A stretch of 64,000 bases of DNA from Amycolatopsis keratiniphila subsp. keratiniphila (GTDB lineage Bacteria; Actinomycetota; Actinomycetes; Mycobacteriales; Pseudonocardiaceae), in the NCBI RefSeq assembly GCF_001620365.2, contig NZ_LQMT02000010.1:452555-516554 (forward strand), written 5' to 3'. The notes beneath the pieces were generated by a model. It worked only from the letters and a program-made list of their open reading frames with translations. It did no database searches and was not told where the DNA came from. Shown one piece after another: positions 8,718-16,734 of the stretch. The translations under genes were made by a program, and so were the position numbers. How positions within the stretch are numbered: the stretch's first letter is position 1; the number at the start of each line of letters is the position of its first letter.

Positions 8718-9158
8718 ATGTTGATGCGCACCGACCCGTTCCGCGAGTTCGACCGGCTGACCCAGCAGATGTTCGGCGCCGCGAACCCGGGGACCTGGTC
8801 CAAGCCGGCCACCATGCCGATGGACGCCTACCGCGACGGAGACGAGTTCGTCGTCTGCTTCGACCTTCCCGGCGTGGCCCCGGACGCCATCGAGCTGGAC
8901 GTCGAACGCAACGTCCTGACGGTCAAGGCGGAGCGGCGGCCCACCCCCGGCAAGGACGTCCAGATGCAGGTTTCCGAACGCCCGCTCGGCGTCTTCTCCC
9001 GGCAGCTGTTCCTCGGCGACGCCCTCGACACCGACCGCATCGCGGCCGGATACGAAGCAGGCGTGCTGACCCTGCGCATCCCCATCGCCGAGAAGGCCAA
9101 GCCGCGGCGTATCGAAATCTCCGGCACCACGTCCGACCGCAAGGAGATCCAGGCCTGA
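8718..9158 (+). CDS. hsp18: Hsp20/alpha-crystallin family small heat-shock protein (HSP18)
   Basis: 146 residues, the usual length for actinomycete 18-kDa small heat-shock proteins. An alpha-crystallin domain spans about residues 35-130, starting [13 protein letters not shown]. It carries the FDLPGV strand and the closing GVLTLRIPI (A-x-x-x-x-G-V/L-L type) motif. It acts as an ATP-independent holdase for unfolding proteins. The ATG at 8718 is set by an AGGAGGTGG ribosome site. Regulation is likely through the divergent HSP18 regulator and the inverted repeat at 8641-8659. Confidence 0.95.
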   Translation: MLMRTDPFREFDRLTQQMFGAANPGTWSKPATMPMDAYRDGDEFVVCFDLPGVAPDAIELDVERNVLTVKAERRPTPGKDVQMQVSERPLGVFSRQLFLGDALDTDRIAAGYEAGVLTLRIPIAEKAKPRRIEISGTTSDRKEIQA

Positions 9159-9230
9159 GTGTCCCGTCTCCGGTGCGGGGCCGCCGGGCCCCGCACCGGA
9201 GGAAGACCGGGGAAGGAAGGGAAGTCCTCG

Positions 9231-9605
9231 TTGCTCACCATGCCTGTCCGCCACCCCCACACCCGGGACGCCGTGTGGGGCTATCTCTCCGAAATCACCG
9301 AGGCCCTCGGCGTCGGCCTCGAGTCCTGCACCGTCGATGTCGACAACCCGGTCTCGGCGTATGTCGCGCTCGACGAGCGGCTCGCCACCCATCCGGAGCG
9401 CGACGTCGCCCTGCTGTGGGACGAAGTCCGCGGCTGGGCCGTGGCGATCGAGACCCATTCCGGCGAGGACCTCATCGTCCTCCGCTACCTGGGCGGGAAG
9501 TCCGCCATGCCACGGCCCGCCGAGGTCGCGCGCTTCGTCGAGGCCGCCCGCGAGGACGACCATCGCGTCGGGCAGCTCACCCCGCCGGATTTCCGCGCCG
9601 CGTGA
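9231..9605 (+). CDS. DUF6292-family protein
   Basis: 124 residues from a TTG at 9231, which has a GGAAGG...GGGAAG ribosome site about 6 nt upstream. The ATG at 9240 is the alternative and would be too far from it. The core VSAYVALDERL...RDVALLWDEVRGWAVAIETHSGEDLIVLRYLG is typical of a small actinomycete-specific family of unknown function. These are often encoded near stress and redox genes. It follows hsp18 by 72 nt and may be cotranscribed. Confidence 0.65.
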   Translation: MLTMPVRHPHTRDAVWGYLSEITEALGVGLESCTVDVDNPVSAYVALDERLATHPERDVALLWDEVRGWAVAIETHSGEDLIVLRYLGGKSAMPRPAEVARFVEAAREDDHRVGQLTPPDFRAA

Positions 9606-9658
9606 GGGCGGCTCGCGTCGGGTACCTCCGAAGGGCATCGACCCGGAAGGAGTGAGCC

Positions 9659-10390
9659 TTGATCGGCCTGCTGTACCCGACGCGGGACTGCGGCGAGGAC
9701 GATTTCCTCGCCTGCGCGCGAAAACTGGATCCGGACCTCACCGTGGACTTCGTGTACGTCCCGTGGGGCGAGAACATCGGCAGGGTCGAAGACCTCGATC
9801 CGGCCGGGAAGCACGAAGCCGTCCGCGAACTCGGGTCGCCGGAGAGGCTCTCGGCCGCCGCGCGGTTCGACACGGCGCCGGACGTCGTCAGCTGGGCCTG
9901 CTCCAGCTGCAGTTTCACGCGCGGTCTCGCCGGCGCGCGTGAACAGGCGAGCGTGCTCGGCGAACGGCTCGGCGTTCCCGCGCGCAGCACTTCCTTGGCG
10001 TATCTCACCGCGCTGGCCCACCTACGGATCGAGCGTGTGGCACTCGCGTCGGTCTATCACCGCGACACGACCGCGACTTTCGCCGATTTCCTCGCCGAGG
10101 CGGGAATCAACACCGTTCACTCGGTCTCCGCCGACGCGCCTTCGGACCGGGCCCTCGCCACCTGGGACCGTCGCCGGATCACCGAACTGGCGGCCGCGTC
10201 CGACCACGAAGACGCCGAAGCCGTACTGATCCCCGAAACGGCCCTGCACACGACACCGCTGCTCGAAGACCTCGAAACCAGCCTCGGCAAACCTGTGCTG
10301 ACGGCCACCGCGGTCACCCTTTGGGATGCCCTGCGCACGCTGGGCACCCCGCCGGTCCGGCAAGGACTCGGGAGTCTGTTCAGGCGCTGA
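9659..10390 (+). CDS. Maleate isomerase/arylmalonate decarboxylase-family protein lacking the second cysteine
   Basis: 243 residues, the size of the Asp/Glu racemase-like maleate isomerase group. The first active-site loop is present (VSWACSSCSF, Cys81 in the catalytic position, second Cys84). The second loop, normally SCT-N-L-R-T, reads IPETALHT, so the second catalytic Cys is Glu193. Two-Cys members racemise or isomerise, so a one-Cys protein may decarboxylate or do something else. TTG start with GGAAGGAG upstream. It converges with the sigma factor gene (11-nt overlap). Confidence 0.75.
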   Translation: MIGLLYPTRDCGEDDFLACARKLDPDLTVDFVYVPWGENIGRVEDLDPAGKHEAVRELGSPERLSAAARFDTAPDVVSWACSSCSFTRGLAGAREQASVLGERLGVPARSTSLAYLTALAHLRIERVALASVYHRDTTATFADFLAEAGINTVHSVSADAPSDRALATWDRRRITELAAASDHEDAEAVLIPETALHTTPLLEDLETSLGKPVLTATAVTLWDALRTLGTPPVRQGLGSLFRR

Positions 10391-11198
10391 GACTGCCCCG
10401 CAGATCCTGCAGGATCTTCGCGAGCAGCCGGGAAACGTGCATCTGGGAGATCCCGATGCGTTCGGCGATCTGGGTTTGGGTCATCCCGTCGAAGAACCGC
10501 ATCGTGACGATCGCCCGCTCCCGTTCCGGCAGCCGCCGCAGCAGCGGGACCACGGTGTGCCGGTCCTCGATGTGCTCGAACCGGGAATCGAGTTCCCCCA
10601 TCACGTCCGACAGGGGAAGCGAGCTCTCGCCGTCGTTCACCGGCCGGTCCAGCGACGAAGTCTGGTAGCTGTTCGCGGCGAGCAGGCCGTCACGGACGGT
10701 GTCGACGTCCACGTCGAGATGCGCGGCGAGTTCGGACGGGGTCGGCGCGCGGCCGAGGGTCTGGGTCAGTTCCGTGGTCGCCCGCGAAAGCCGGGTGCGC
10801 AGTTCCTGCATCCCGCGCGGGACGTGCACCGCCCAGCCGGTGTCACGGAAGAACCGCCGCACCTCGCCCATCACCGTCGGCACCGCGTACGCCAGGAACT
10901 CCCCGCCCTGCGCGGGATCGAACCGGTCCACGGCCTTCATCAGGCCGATCCGCGCCACCTGGATCAGGTCTTCCCTCGGCTGGCCCCGTCCGCTGAACCG
11001 GACGGCGATGTGCTCGGCGATCGGCAGCAGTTCGAGGATCAGGCGTTCCCGCAGGCGCCGCCGGTCCGGGTGACCGTCGGGCAACGCCGCCAGCTCGTCG
11101 AACCAGGGGCGGCAATGGGAATAGTCGTCCTTCCGCCGGATCCGGCGGTCCCGAGGGGCGGGCAGGTCGACGCCTTCCGTGAGGAACGGCGCGCTCAT
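10380..11198 (-). CDS. SigF/SigB-type RNA polymerase sigma factor
   Basis: 272 residues with regions 2, 3 and 4 of the sigma-B/F/G class. Region 2 reads REDLIQVARIGLMKAVDRFDP near residue 75. Region 3 contains VHVPRGMQELR. Region 4 ends with the helix-turn-helix MTQTQIAERIGISQMHVSRLLAKIL. Such factors direct stress or developmental genes and are held by RsbW-type anti-sigma factors. A good SigF-type promoter (11257-11282) precedes it, suggesting autoregulation. Genes around it (STAS, hemerythrin, GAF-ANTAR) fit a stress regulon. No anti-sigma kinase is adjacent; candidates lie at 43.9-50.9 kb. Confidence 0.92.
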   Translation of the reverse strand: MSAPFLTEGVDLPAPRDRRIRRKDDYSHCRPWFDELAALPDGHPDRRRLRERLILELLPIAEHIAVRFSGRGQPREDLIQVARIGLMKAVDRFDPAQGGEFLAYAVPTVMGEVRRFFRDTGWAVHVPRGMQELRTRLSRATTELTQTLGRAPTPSELAAHLDVDVDTVRDGLLAANSYQTSSLDRPVNDGESSLPLSDVMGELDSRFEHIEDRHTVVPLLRRLPERERAIVTMRFFDGMTQTQIAERIGISQMHVSRLLAKILQDLRGSLSA

Positions 11199-11256
11199 CG
11201 AAGTAACCTCCGTCCCTTGTGGACTGACATGGGGCCGTCCGTGTGTCGCCGAGTTG

Positions 11257-11282
11257 GTACCCGGTAACCGGACTGGACAAAC
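11257..11282 (-). promoter_or_regulatory. SigF/SigB-type promoter of the sigma factor gene
   Basis: On the minus strand GTTTGT (11282-11277) is followed after 14 nt by GGGTAC (11262-11257). This matches the GTTT-N14-17-GGGTAW form recognised by SigB/SigF factors. It lies about 60 nt upstream of the sigma gene start, so the factor probably drives its own expression. Confidence 0.7.
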
Positions 11283-11316
11283 ATCGGCCTGCTCTGCCCT
11301 GGACGGGTGATCTTTC

Positions 11317-11342
11317 GATTCACCGGCGCGCGGAAGGGGTAT
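11317..11342 (+). promoter_or_regulatory. Possible SigF-type promoter for the 11369 gene
   Basis: GATT (11317-11320), 16 nt, then GGGTAT (11337-11342), about 27 nt before the GTG of the next gene. The -10 is canonical and the -35 is one base off GTTT. Confidence 0.45.
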
Positions 11343-11368
11343 CCGCAGGTCACGACGAAGGAGGAGCC

Positions 11369-11701
11369 GTGCCTGAACAGAGCTGGAGCGACAAACGCGA
11401 ACGTCAGTACGAGCGCATCAAGTCGTCGCAGAAGAAACGCGGCGCGAGCACCGGCCGCGCCGAAGAGATCGCGGCACGCACGGTCAACAAGAACCGTGCG
11501 CAATCGGGTGAATCGAAGACGGCGAGCAAGAGTTCGACGAAGGACACCTCCCCGCAGAAGCGCGGCGGGCAGCGGTCCGGCAACCGGAAGGGTCCCGGCG
11601 GGCCGACCAAGGACCAGCTTTACAACGAGGCCAAGAAACGCAACATCAAAGGCCGTTCCAGCATGACCAAGAAGGAACTGCAGAACGCCCTCGGCCGCTG
11701 A
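11369..11701 (+). CDS. Small basic protein with Rho-N/SAP-like C-terminus
   Basis: 110 residues, strongly basic and hydrophilic. The first 75 residues are a low-complexity Lys/Arg/Ser stretch with QKKRG repeats. The C-terminus, PTKDQLYNEAKKRNIKGRSSMTKKELQNAL, is a helix-hairpin of the Rho-N/SAP type that often binds nucleic acid. Homologues in actinomycetes are usually labelled plasmid stabilisation or DUF7218 proteins. GTG start behind GGAGGAG. It has a SigF-like promoter and is followed after 11 nt by the decarboxylase, so the two are probably cotranscribed. Confidence 0.6.
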   Translation: MPEQSWSDKRERQYERIKSSQKKRGASTGRAEEIAARTVNKNRAQSGESKTASKSSTKDTSPQKRGGQRSGNRKGPGGPTKDQLYNEAKKRNIKGRSSMTKKELQNALGR

Positions 11702-11712
11702 TCGGAGGCAGG

Positions 11713-13155
11713 ATGGACCACTCGCGCGCACCGGTGCTGGAAGCCATCGAGGCCTACCGCCGCGCGGGCGGGCTGGCCTTCACCCCGCCCGGCCACAAAC
11801 AGGGGCGCGGCGCGGATCCGCGCGTGCTGGACCTGCTCGGCCACGACGCGTTCGCCTCGGATCTGCTCACCCTCAACGGTTTGGACGACCGCCGGATGTC
11901 GCGCGGCGTCCTGAGCCGGGCGCAGGAGCTGATGGCCGACGCGGTGGACGCGGAGCACACTTTCTTCTCCACCTGCGGGAGTTCACTCTCGGTCAAGAGC
12001 GCCATGCTCGCCGTCGCCGGCCCCGGCGAGCGGCTTCTGGTGTCCCGCAACGCCCACAAATCCGTCGTCGCCGGTCTGGTGATCAGCGGGGTGCACCCGG
12101 TCTGGGTGCGCCCCCGGTACGACGAGGAGCACCATCTGGCGCATCCTCCCGGCCCGGAGGAGACCAAGGCGGCACTGGCGAAAGCCCCCGACGTCAAAGG
12201 CATGCTGCTGATCACGCCGACCGACTACGGCACCTGCGCCGACATCCGCGGGGTTGCCCGTGCCTTGCACGACGCGGACAAGCCGCTGATCGTCGACGAG
12301 GCTTGGGGTGCGCACTACCCGTTCCACGACGACCTGCCGACCTGGGCGATGGACGGGGAAGCCGATCTGTGCGTCACGAGCACGCACAAGATGGGCGGCG
12401 GGCTGGAGCAGGCCTCGGTGTTCCACCTGCGGGGTGACCGGGTTTCCCCGGACCTGCTCAAAGCCAGGGAAGACCTGCTGGGCACCACGAGCACTTCCGC
12501 GCTGCTGTTCGCCTCCCTCGACGGCTGGCGCAGGCAGATGGTCGAGCACGGCGGAGAACTGTTGGGCAAGGCGCTGACACTGGCCGCCAGGGCACGCGAA
12601 GAGATCGAAGGCATCTCCGGCCTCCACGCGCTGGCCGAGGAGTTCCACCCGCCGGCCTTCGAACACGACCCGCTCAAGATCGTGATCGACGTCGCCGGGC
12701 TCGGCATCACCGGTTACCAGGCGGCCGACCATCTCGCCGAACGCCATCTGCACACGGGACTGTCCGATCACCGGCGGATCGCGGTCCAGATCACCCACGC
12801 CGACGACGAGGACACCGTTTCCGCGCTGCTGCACGGTCTGCGGGGGCTGACGGACCACGACTTCGAGCGGCGTCCGCCGGTCGACCTGCCGTCCGGGGCG
12901 GAGCTGGAGCTGGAAATGCGGATGCTGCCGCGCGACGCGTTCTTCGCCGAGGCGGAGCACGTGCCGCTGGAGAAGGCGGGCGGACGGGTCAGCGCGGAGA
13001 TGATCAGCCCTTATCCACCAGGGGTTCCGGCGATCGCCCCCGGTGAGGTGTTCACCGACGCGATCATCGATTATCTCGACACCGGCGTCCGGACGGGCAT
13101 GTTCATCTACGACGCCGCGGATCCCGAGCTCGGCACGGTCCGCGTCGTCGCTTAA
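11713..13155 (+). CDS. Orn/Lys/Arg decarboxylase-family PLP enzyme
   Basis: 480 residues, the short Gram-positive form without the N-terminal wing domain. It opens with FTPPGHKQG (about residue 24), the substrate-site signature. The FFSTCGSS segment is near 85, VDEAWGAHY near 196, and the PLP lysine is Lys226 in STHKMGGG. The C-terminal domain contains SPYPPGVPAIAPGE. It should decarboxylate a basic amino acid to a diamine such as cadaverine or agmatine; the substrate cannot be told. Polyamine or acid-stress function fits its place in a SigF-type operon. Confidence 0.9.
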   Translation: MDHSRAPVLEAIEAYRRAGGLAFTPPGHKQGRGADPRVLDLLGHDAFASDLLTLNGLDDRRMSRGVLSRAQELMADAVDAEHTFFSTCGSSLSVKSAMLAVAGPGERLLVSRNAHKSVVAGLVISGVHPVWVRPRYDEEHHLAHPPGPEETKAALAKAPDVKGMLLITPTDYGTCADIRGVARALHDADKPLIVDEAWGAHYPFHDDLPTWAMDGEADLCVTSTHKMGGGLEQASVFHLRGDRVSPDLLKAREDLLGTTSTSALLFASLDGWRRQMVEHGGELLGKALTLAARAREEIEGISGLHALAEEFHPPAFEHDPLKIVIDVAGLGITGYQAADHLAERHLHTGLSDHRRIAVQITHADDEDTVSALLHGLRGLTDHDFERRPPVDLPSGAELELEMRMLPRDAFFAEAEHVPLEKAGGRVSAEMISPYPPGVPAIAPGEVFTDAIIDYLDTGVRTGMFIYDAADPELGTVRVVA

Positions 13156-13496
13156 GCGCCGGCCACCTTCAGCGTCGGCGACAGGCCGGTCAGCTCGATG
13201 GCCCTGCGCACGACCTTGGACGGCGTGAAACTCAGATCGATCCCGGACTCCAGGCAGTGCCGATTCAGCTGCACCAGCACGGAAAGACCCGACGAATCGC
13301 AGAAACCGACACCGGTCATGTCGATCACCGCGATGCCGGGGCCGTCAGCCAGCAACTCGAACAGCTCGGACCGGAGCCGGGGACTGGTCGCAATGTCGAT
13401 ATCACCCGTCACCGCGACGGTGACCGCTTCTTCGGAGCGAGCCGCCTCGGCCACGACGAGAGGAGAGGCCTGCGCGGCTTCGGAGTCGATCGCCAT
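13152..13496 (-). CDS. STAS-domain anti-sigma factor antagonist
   Basis: 114 residues, a single STAS domain. The strand VTVAVTGDIDIATSPRLR begins near residue 24. The phosphorylation-site loop is MTGVGFCDSSGLSVLV with the conserved Ser of the DSSGL motif. When unphosphorylated such proteins bind RsbW-type kinases and free the sigma factor. It converges with the decarboxylase gene (4-nt overlap). The sigma factor 2 kb away is the obvious candidate to be freed, but this is inference. Confidence 0.9.
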   Translation of the reverse strand: MAIDSEAAQASPLVVAEAARSEEAVTVAVTGDIDIATSPRLRSELFELLADGPGIAVIDMTGVGFCDSSGLSVLVQLNRHCLESGIDLSFTPSKVVRRAIELTGLSPTLKVAGA

Positions 13497-13540
13497 TCAT
13501 CGAAGGTAGAAGGGGGCGGTCCGGTCCGCAACCGTCGCGG

Positions 13541-14092
13541 TCAGGAAGACTTGGCCACCTCACGTGCGATCTCGTCCTTGTCCATCTTCGAGGCACCCGT
13601 CACGCCTGCGTTGCGTGCCTGGGTCAGCAGCTCTCGTTTGGTGGCCTCGCCGGGACGGTCTCCGAGATGCGAAGTCCGGCTGCTCACGAAGGCCTTTCCC
13701 AGCTCGCGCCGCCGCGCTTCGTTCAGCTCACGCCGCATCTTCGGCAGGACGGTGGATTCCTCTTCCTTCACGTGATGCGTGACGGCTTCGACGAGGTCGG
13801 AGAGCACCTTCTCGAACTGCTTCGACTCGGGCTCGGTTTCGTTCAGCTTCGCGAGCAGCTGCTCGGCTTCGGCGTGCTCTTTCTGACCGTGCGCGACGTC
13901 TTCGGCCTCGTCCGCCTCGCTCTTGGCCGCCGGGTACACCTCGGCCTCCTCGGCGCGGCTGTGCGCGGTGAGCAGCGACGAGAGCACCGGGACGAGCAGC
14001 GGCCGCTTCTCGGGATGCTGCTCGAGTTCGCGGAAGAGCCGCTCCACCTCACGATGGTCCTGCATGATCAAGTCCACGACATCGCCCGCCAC
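13541..14092 (-). CDS. Hemerythrin HHE-domain protein
   Basis: 183 residues. His-rich helices carry the di-iron ligands: IMQDHREVERLF (His13), AHSRAEEAEVYP, GQKEHAEAEQLL and THHVKEEESTVLP. The last 45 residues are a basic tail with a small Rho-N-like helix pair (KRELLTQARNAG). Such proteins sense or bind oxygen, nitric oxide or iron. GTG start behind GAGGAGG. A SigF-type promoter lies about 41 nt upstream (14133-14156). Confidence 0.92.
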   Translation of the reverse strand: MAGDVVDLIMQDHREVERLFRELEQHPEKRPLLVPVLSSLLTAHSRAEEAEVYPAAKSEADEAEDVAHGQKEHAEAEQLLAKLNETEPESKQFEKVLSDLVEAVTHHVKEEESTVLPKMRRELNEARRRELGKAFVSSRTSHLGDRPGEATKRELLTQARNAGVTGASKMDKDEIAREVAKSS

Positions 14093-14132
14093 GGCCGCCT
14101 CCTCGGGTCCGGGATCAACTCGACGCCCCCGG

Positions 14133-14156
14133 ATACCCGCATCTCACGGATTCAAC
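14133..14156 (-). promoter_or_regulatory. SigF-type promoter of the hemerythrin gene
   Basis: Minus strand GTTG (14156-14153), 14 nt, GGGTAT (14138-14133). It fits the SigB/SigF form apart from the last base of the -35. Confidence 0.5.
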
Positions 14157-14174
14157 CGGGCTATCCTTCGCTTC

Positions 14175-14558
14175 ATGGCCTGCCGTATCACCGAACTCAT
14201 CCTCGACTGCGCCGATCCGGTCCGGATGGCGGCCTTCTGGTGCGAAGTACTCGGATACGTCGAGATCGGCAAAGACGGCGAAGACATCGAGATCGGCCCG
14301 CCCGGCGTCGGCTTCGGCGGCCCGCAGCCGACGTTGATCCTGAGCCGCAGCGACGATCCGAAACCGGGCAAACTCCCCCTGCACGTCGACGTGAACCCCA
14401 CCGATCGCGACCAGGACGCGGAGCTGGAGCGGTTGCTCGCCGCCGGGGCACGGCCCGCCGACGTCGGCCAGACGGGGGAAGAGTCGTGGCACGTGCTCGC
14501 CGACCCCGAAGGGAACGTGTTCTGCCTTCTTCGTGCCCGCGTGGAACCGTCCACTTAG
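14175..14558 (+). CDS. VOC-family (glyoxalase-like) protein
   Basis: 127 residues, one vicinal-oxygen-chelate module of the Glyoxalase_6 sort. It has the opening ELILDCADPVRMAAFWCEVLGY, a central HVDVNPTDR strand carrying a metal-type His, and the closing WHVLADPEGNVFCLL with an acid two residues before the terminal Asn-Val-Phe. Substrate unknown. The ATG at 14175 lies 18 nt beyond the hemerythrin promoter and has no clear ribosome site, so it may be near-leaderless. Confidence 0.85.
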   Translation: MACRITELILDCADPVRMAAFWCEVLGYVEIGKDGEDIEIGPPGVGFGGPQPTLILSRSDDPKPGKLPLHVDVNPTDRDQDAELERLLAAGARPADVGQTGEESWHVLADPEGNVFCLLRARVEPST

Positions 14559-14569
14559 GACGGACGCTG

Positions 14570-14594
14570 GTTGGCAGGCGGCGCCTCCGGGTAT
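14570..14594 (+). promoter_or_regulatory. SigF-type promoter of the GAF-ANTAR gene
   Basis: GTTG (14570-14573), 15 nt, GGGTAT (14589-14594), 40 nt before the ATG at 14634. The site would lie inside the coding region if the in-frame TTG at 14571 were the start, which argues for the ATG. Confidence 0.5.
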
Positions 14595-14633
14595 CCGGCG
14601 AAGGACACCGAACCCGACTGGGATGGTCAGCTG

Positions 14634-15416
14634 ATGACGGACGAAGGACTGTGGCAACGCGACAAGGACGAATTCGGCTCCGGCGAGTACACCTCGGCCG
14701 GCCCGCTGGCAGGCCAGTTCGTCGAACTCACGCGCCTGCTCCTGGCCGCTTCGACGCCGGCCCAGGTCCTCGAACAGGTCGTCGACGCCGCGTACCGGGT
14801 GGTCCCGGGCGCGGATCTGGTGTCGGTCACCCTCCGTGCCCCGGACGGGACCTTTCACACCCCGGTTTCGACCGGCGAGGTGGCGCTGGAGCTCGACCAG
14901 GTGCAGTATCGCGCCGGAACGGGCCCTTGCGTCGATACGGCCGCCAGCGGCAGCCCCGGCTACATCCGCAGTGAGGATCTCAAAGCCGAGAAGAGGTGGC
15001 CGGATTTCACCGCGGCGGCCGTGCGGCACGGGTACACCGCGATCCTGTCCACCGTGCTGATGCCCGACGCGAGCCCGCCCAGGGTGCCCGGTGCGCTGAA
15101 CATCTACAGCCGCCGTCCCGGCGCCCTCGACTCACAGGCCCAGGACATCGCGCTCCTGCTGGCGACCCACGGCTCGCTGGCGCTGGCGAGCACCACCGCC
15201 GTGAGCCGAGCGGAACTGGAGGCGAACCATCTCCGGCGGGCCGTCGAGTCGCGCGACGTCATCGGGCAGGCGAAAGGGATCCTCATGCAACGTCGCGGCC
15301 TGACCGCCGACGAGGCCTTCGACCTGCTGCGCCGGACCTCTCAGGACCTCAACGTCAAACTCGCCGAAGTCGCGCGCACTTTGGCGACCCGGCATTCGGA
15401 GCTCGACACCCCTTGA
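14634..15416 (+). CDS. GAF and ANTAR domain-containing protein
   Basis: 260 residues. A GAF sensor domain spans about residues 25-165 (core GADLVSVTL, then YRAGTGPCVDTAASG). It is followed by a helical linker and an ANTAR RNA-binding domain (about 190-250, VIGQAKGILMQRRGLTADEAFDLLRRTS). Such proteins respond to a small ligand or redox signal and bind RNA hairpins to prevent termination. Start chosen at ATG 14634 because a SigF-type promoter lies directly before it. The IS110 element begins 38 nt after its stop. Confidence 0.9.
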   Translation: MTDEGLWQRDKDEFGSGEYTSAGPLAGQFVELTRLLLAASTPAQVLEQVVDAAYRVVPGADLVSVTLRAPDGTFHTPVSTGEVALELDQVQYRAGTGPCVDTAASGSPGYIRSEDLKAEKRWPDFTAAAVRHGYTAILSTVLMPDASPPRVPGALNIYSRRPGALDSQAQDIALLLATHGSLALASTTAVSRAELEANHLRRAVESRDVIGQAKGILMQRRGLTADEAFDLLRRTSQDLNVKLAEVARTLATRHSELDTP

Positions 15417-15441
15417 TGCGCGTGCCCGCGGCGGTGCCGGG

Positions 15442-15456
15442 GTTGCGAAAGCCACT
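15442..15456 (+). repeat. Left half-arm of the palindrome split by the IS110 element
   Basis: GTTGCGAAAGCCACT. Joining 15442-15456 to 16737-16774 restores 26-nt arms around one central base, matching at 25 of 26 positions. The IS lies exactly between, with CT on both sides (15455-15456 and 16735-16736). Confidence 0.8.
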
Positions 15457-15503
15457 CAGTGTCAGGGTGGTTGCGCTGCTCGTGTGAGTGGTTAGGGTCC
15501 GGG

Positions 15504-15659
15504 CTTGGTCACGTGGTGACTCAGAAAGCCACTGCCTTGCTGGCTTGTGAAAGAACTGTCCAGCGTGATCAAGGTCCGGGCCTGGCTGGCCTGACTTGAT
15601 AGAAGCGTGGACTAGACGCATCAACCTCGACTGAGGTGTGTCCGACCAGCCCGGCCCGG
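15504..15659 (+). ncRNA. Candidate IS110 bridge RNA
   Basis: Two stem-loops. The first stem pairs 15504-15513 with 15564-15573 (10 bp, one G-U). Its loop holds GAAAGCCACT (15524-15533), identical to the target left side plus the CT core. A small GCC/GGC hairpin follows, then TTGTGAAAG (15545-15553), complementary to the target right side CTTTCGCAA with one G-U pair. The second stem pairs 15576-15589 with 15646-15659 (13 of 14). Its loop holds ATAGAAGC (15599-15606), present in the right end of the element, and ACTGAG (15630-15635), complementary to CTCAGT at its left end. These match the target and donor loops described for IS621. Confidence 0.75.
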
Positions 15660-15699
15660 AAAGGTGCACCCGTTCTCCGGCTAGGGAAGGAACACGCGC

Positions 15700-16728
15700 G
15701 TGTCCATGGTGGTCATCGGGATAGATCCGCACAAGTCCAGTCACACTGCGGTCGCTGTCGATCAGGCTGGACGGAAACTGGCCTGCAAGACCGTCCGCTC
15801 CGACAACGACGGACTCCTCCGCCTGCGGGCTTGGGCCGCCCGGTTCGGCACCGAGCTGACCTGGGCCGTCGAGGACGGCCGCGGCGTCGCCGGGCGGCTG
15901 GTCCGCACCCTGATCGGCACCGGCGCCACAGTGAAATGGGTGCCCCCGAAGCTGATGGCCGCCTGCCGGACCTCGGCCCGCACCCGCGGCAAGTCCGACC
16001 CGATCGACGCCCTTGCCGTCGCCCGCGCCGCCCTGCGCGAACCCGATCTGCCGACCGCGCACCTGGACCAGCAAGCCCTGGATCTACGACTGCTGACCGA
16101 CCGACGCGAGAACCTGGTCAACCGCCGCACCGCCAGCATCAACCAGCTGCGCTGGCACCTGCACGACCTCGACCCCGCCCTCGACCAGAACCACCACGAC
16201 CTGACCAGGCCACGCGCACTGGCCACCCTCACCAGCGCGATCACCGCCCTCGATCCGGGCGTCCGCCGCGACCTCACCCTCGATCTGCTCACCGAGATCA
16301 CCACCCTCGGCGAGCAGATCACCCAGCTCGAACACCAGCTCACCGAACGAGTCCGGCCCCTGGCCCCCAAACTCCTGTCCATCACCGGCGTCGGCGCGAT
16401 CACCGCCGCGAAAATCATCGGCGAAACCGCCGGCATCACCCGATTCCGCTCACCAGCCGCCTACGCCATGCACACCGGCACCGCACCCATCCCCGTCTGG
16501 TCCAGCAACAAACCCCACTACCGCCTCAACCGCGGCGGCAACCGACAACTCAACACCTGCATCCACCGCATCGCCATCACCCAACTCGCCCACCACCCAC
16601 CAGCCCGCCACTACCGCGACACCTGGACCACAAACCACCCCCACGCCACCACCAAAGCCGCACTCCGAGCACTCAAACGACACCTCACCAACACCATCTA
16701 CCAAGCACTCAAAGCAGACTTGACATAG
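15700..16728 (+). CDS. IS110-family transposase (DEDD recombinase)
   Basis: 342 residues. The RuvC-like N-terminal domain starts VVIGIDPHK (Asp9), with VEDGRG near residue 56 and KSDPIDALAVA near 105 giving the further acids. A coiled region follows. The C-terminal Tnp domain carries the GVGAITAAKIIGE helix-hairpin and the RLNRGGNRQLN segment with the catalytic-Ser region of the family. GTG start with GGGAAGGAA upstream; an ATG two codons in is also possible. No frameshift or stop, so it is probably active. Confidence 0.95.
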   Translation: MSMVVIGIDPHKSSHTAVAVDQAGRKLACKTVRSDNDGLLRLRAWAARFGTELTWAVEDGRGVAGRLVRTLIGTGATVKWVPPKLMAACRTSARTRGKSDPIDALAVARAALREPDLPTAHLDQQALDLRLLTDRRENLVNRRTASINQLRWHLHDLDPALDQNHHDLTRPRALATLTSAITALDPGVRRDLTLDLLTEITTLGEQITQLEHQLTERVRPLAPKLLSITGVGAITAAKIIGETAGITRFRSPAAYAMHTGTAPIPVWSSNKPHYRLNRGGNRQLNTCIHRIAITQLAHHPPARHYRDTWTTNHPHATTKAALRALKRHLTNTIYQALKADLT

Positions 16729-16734
16729 AAGCTT

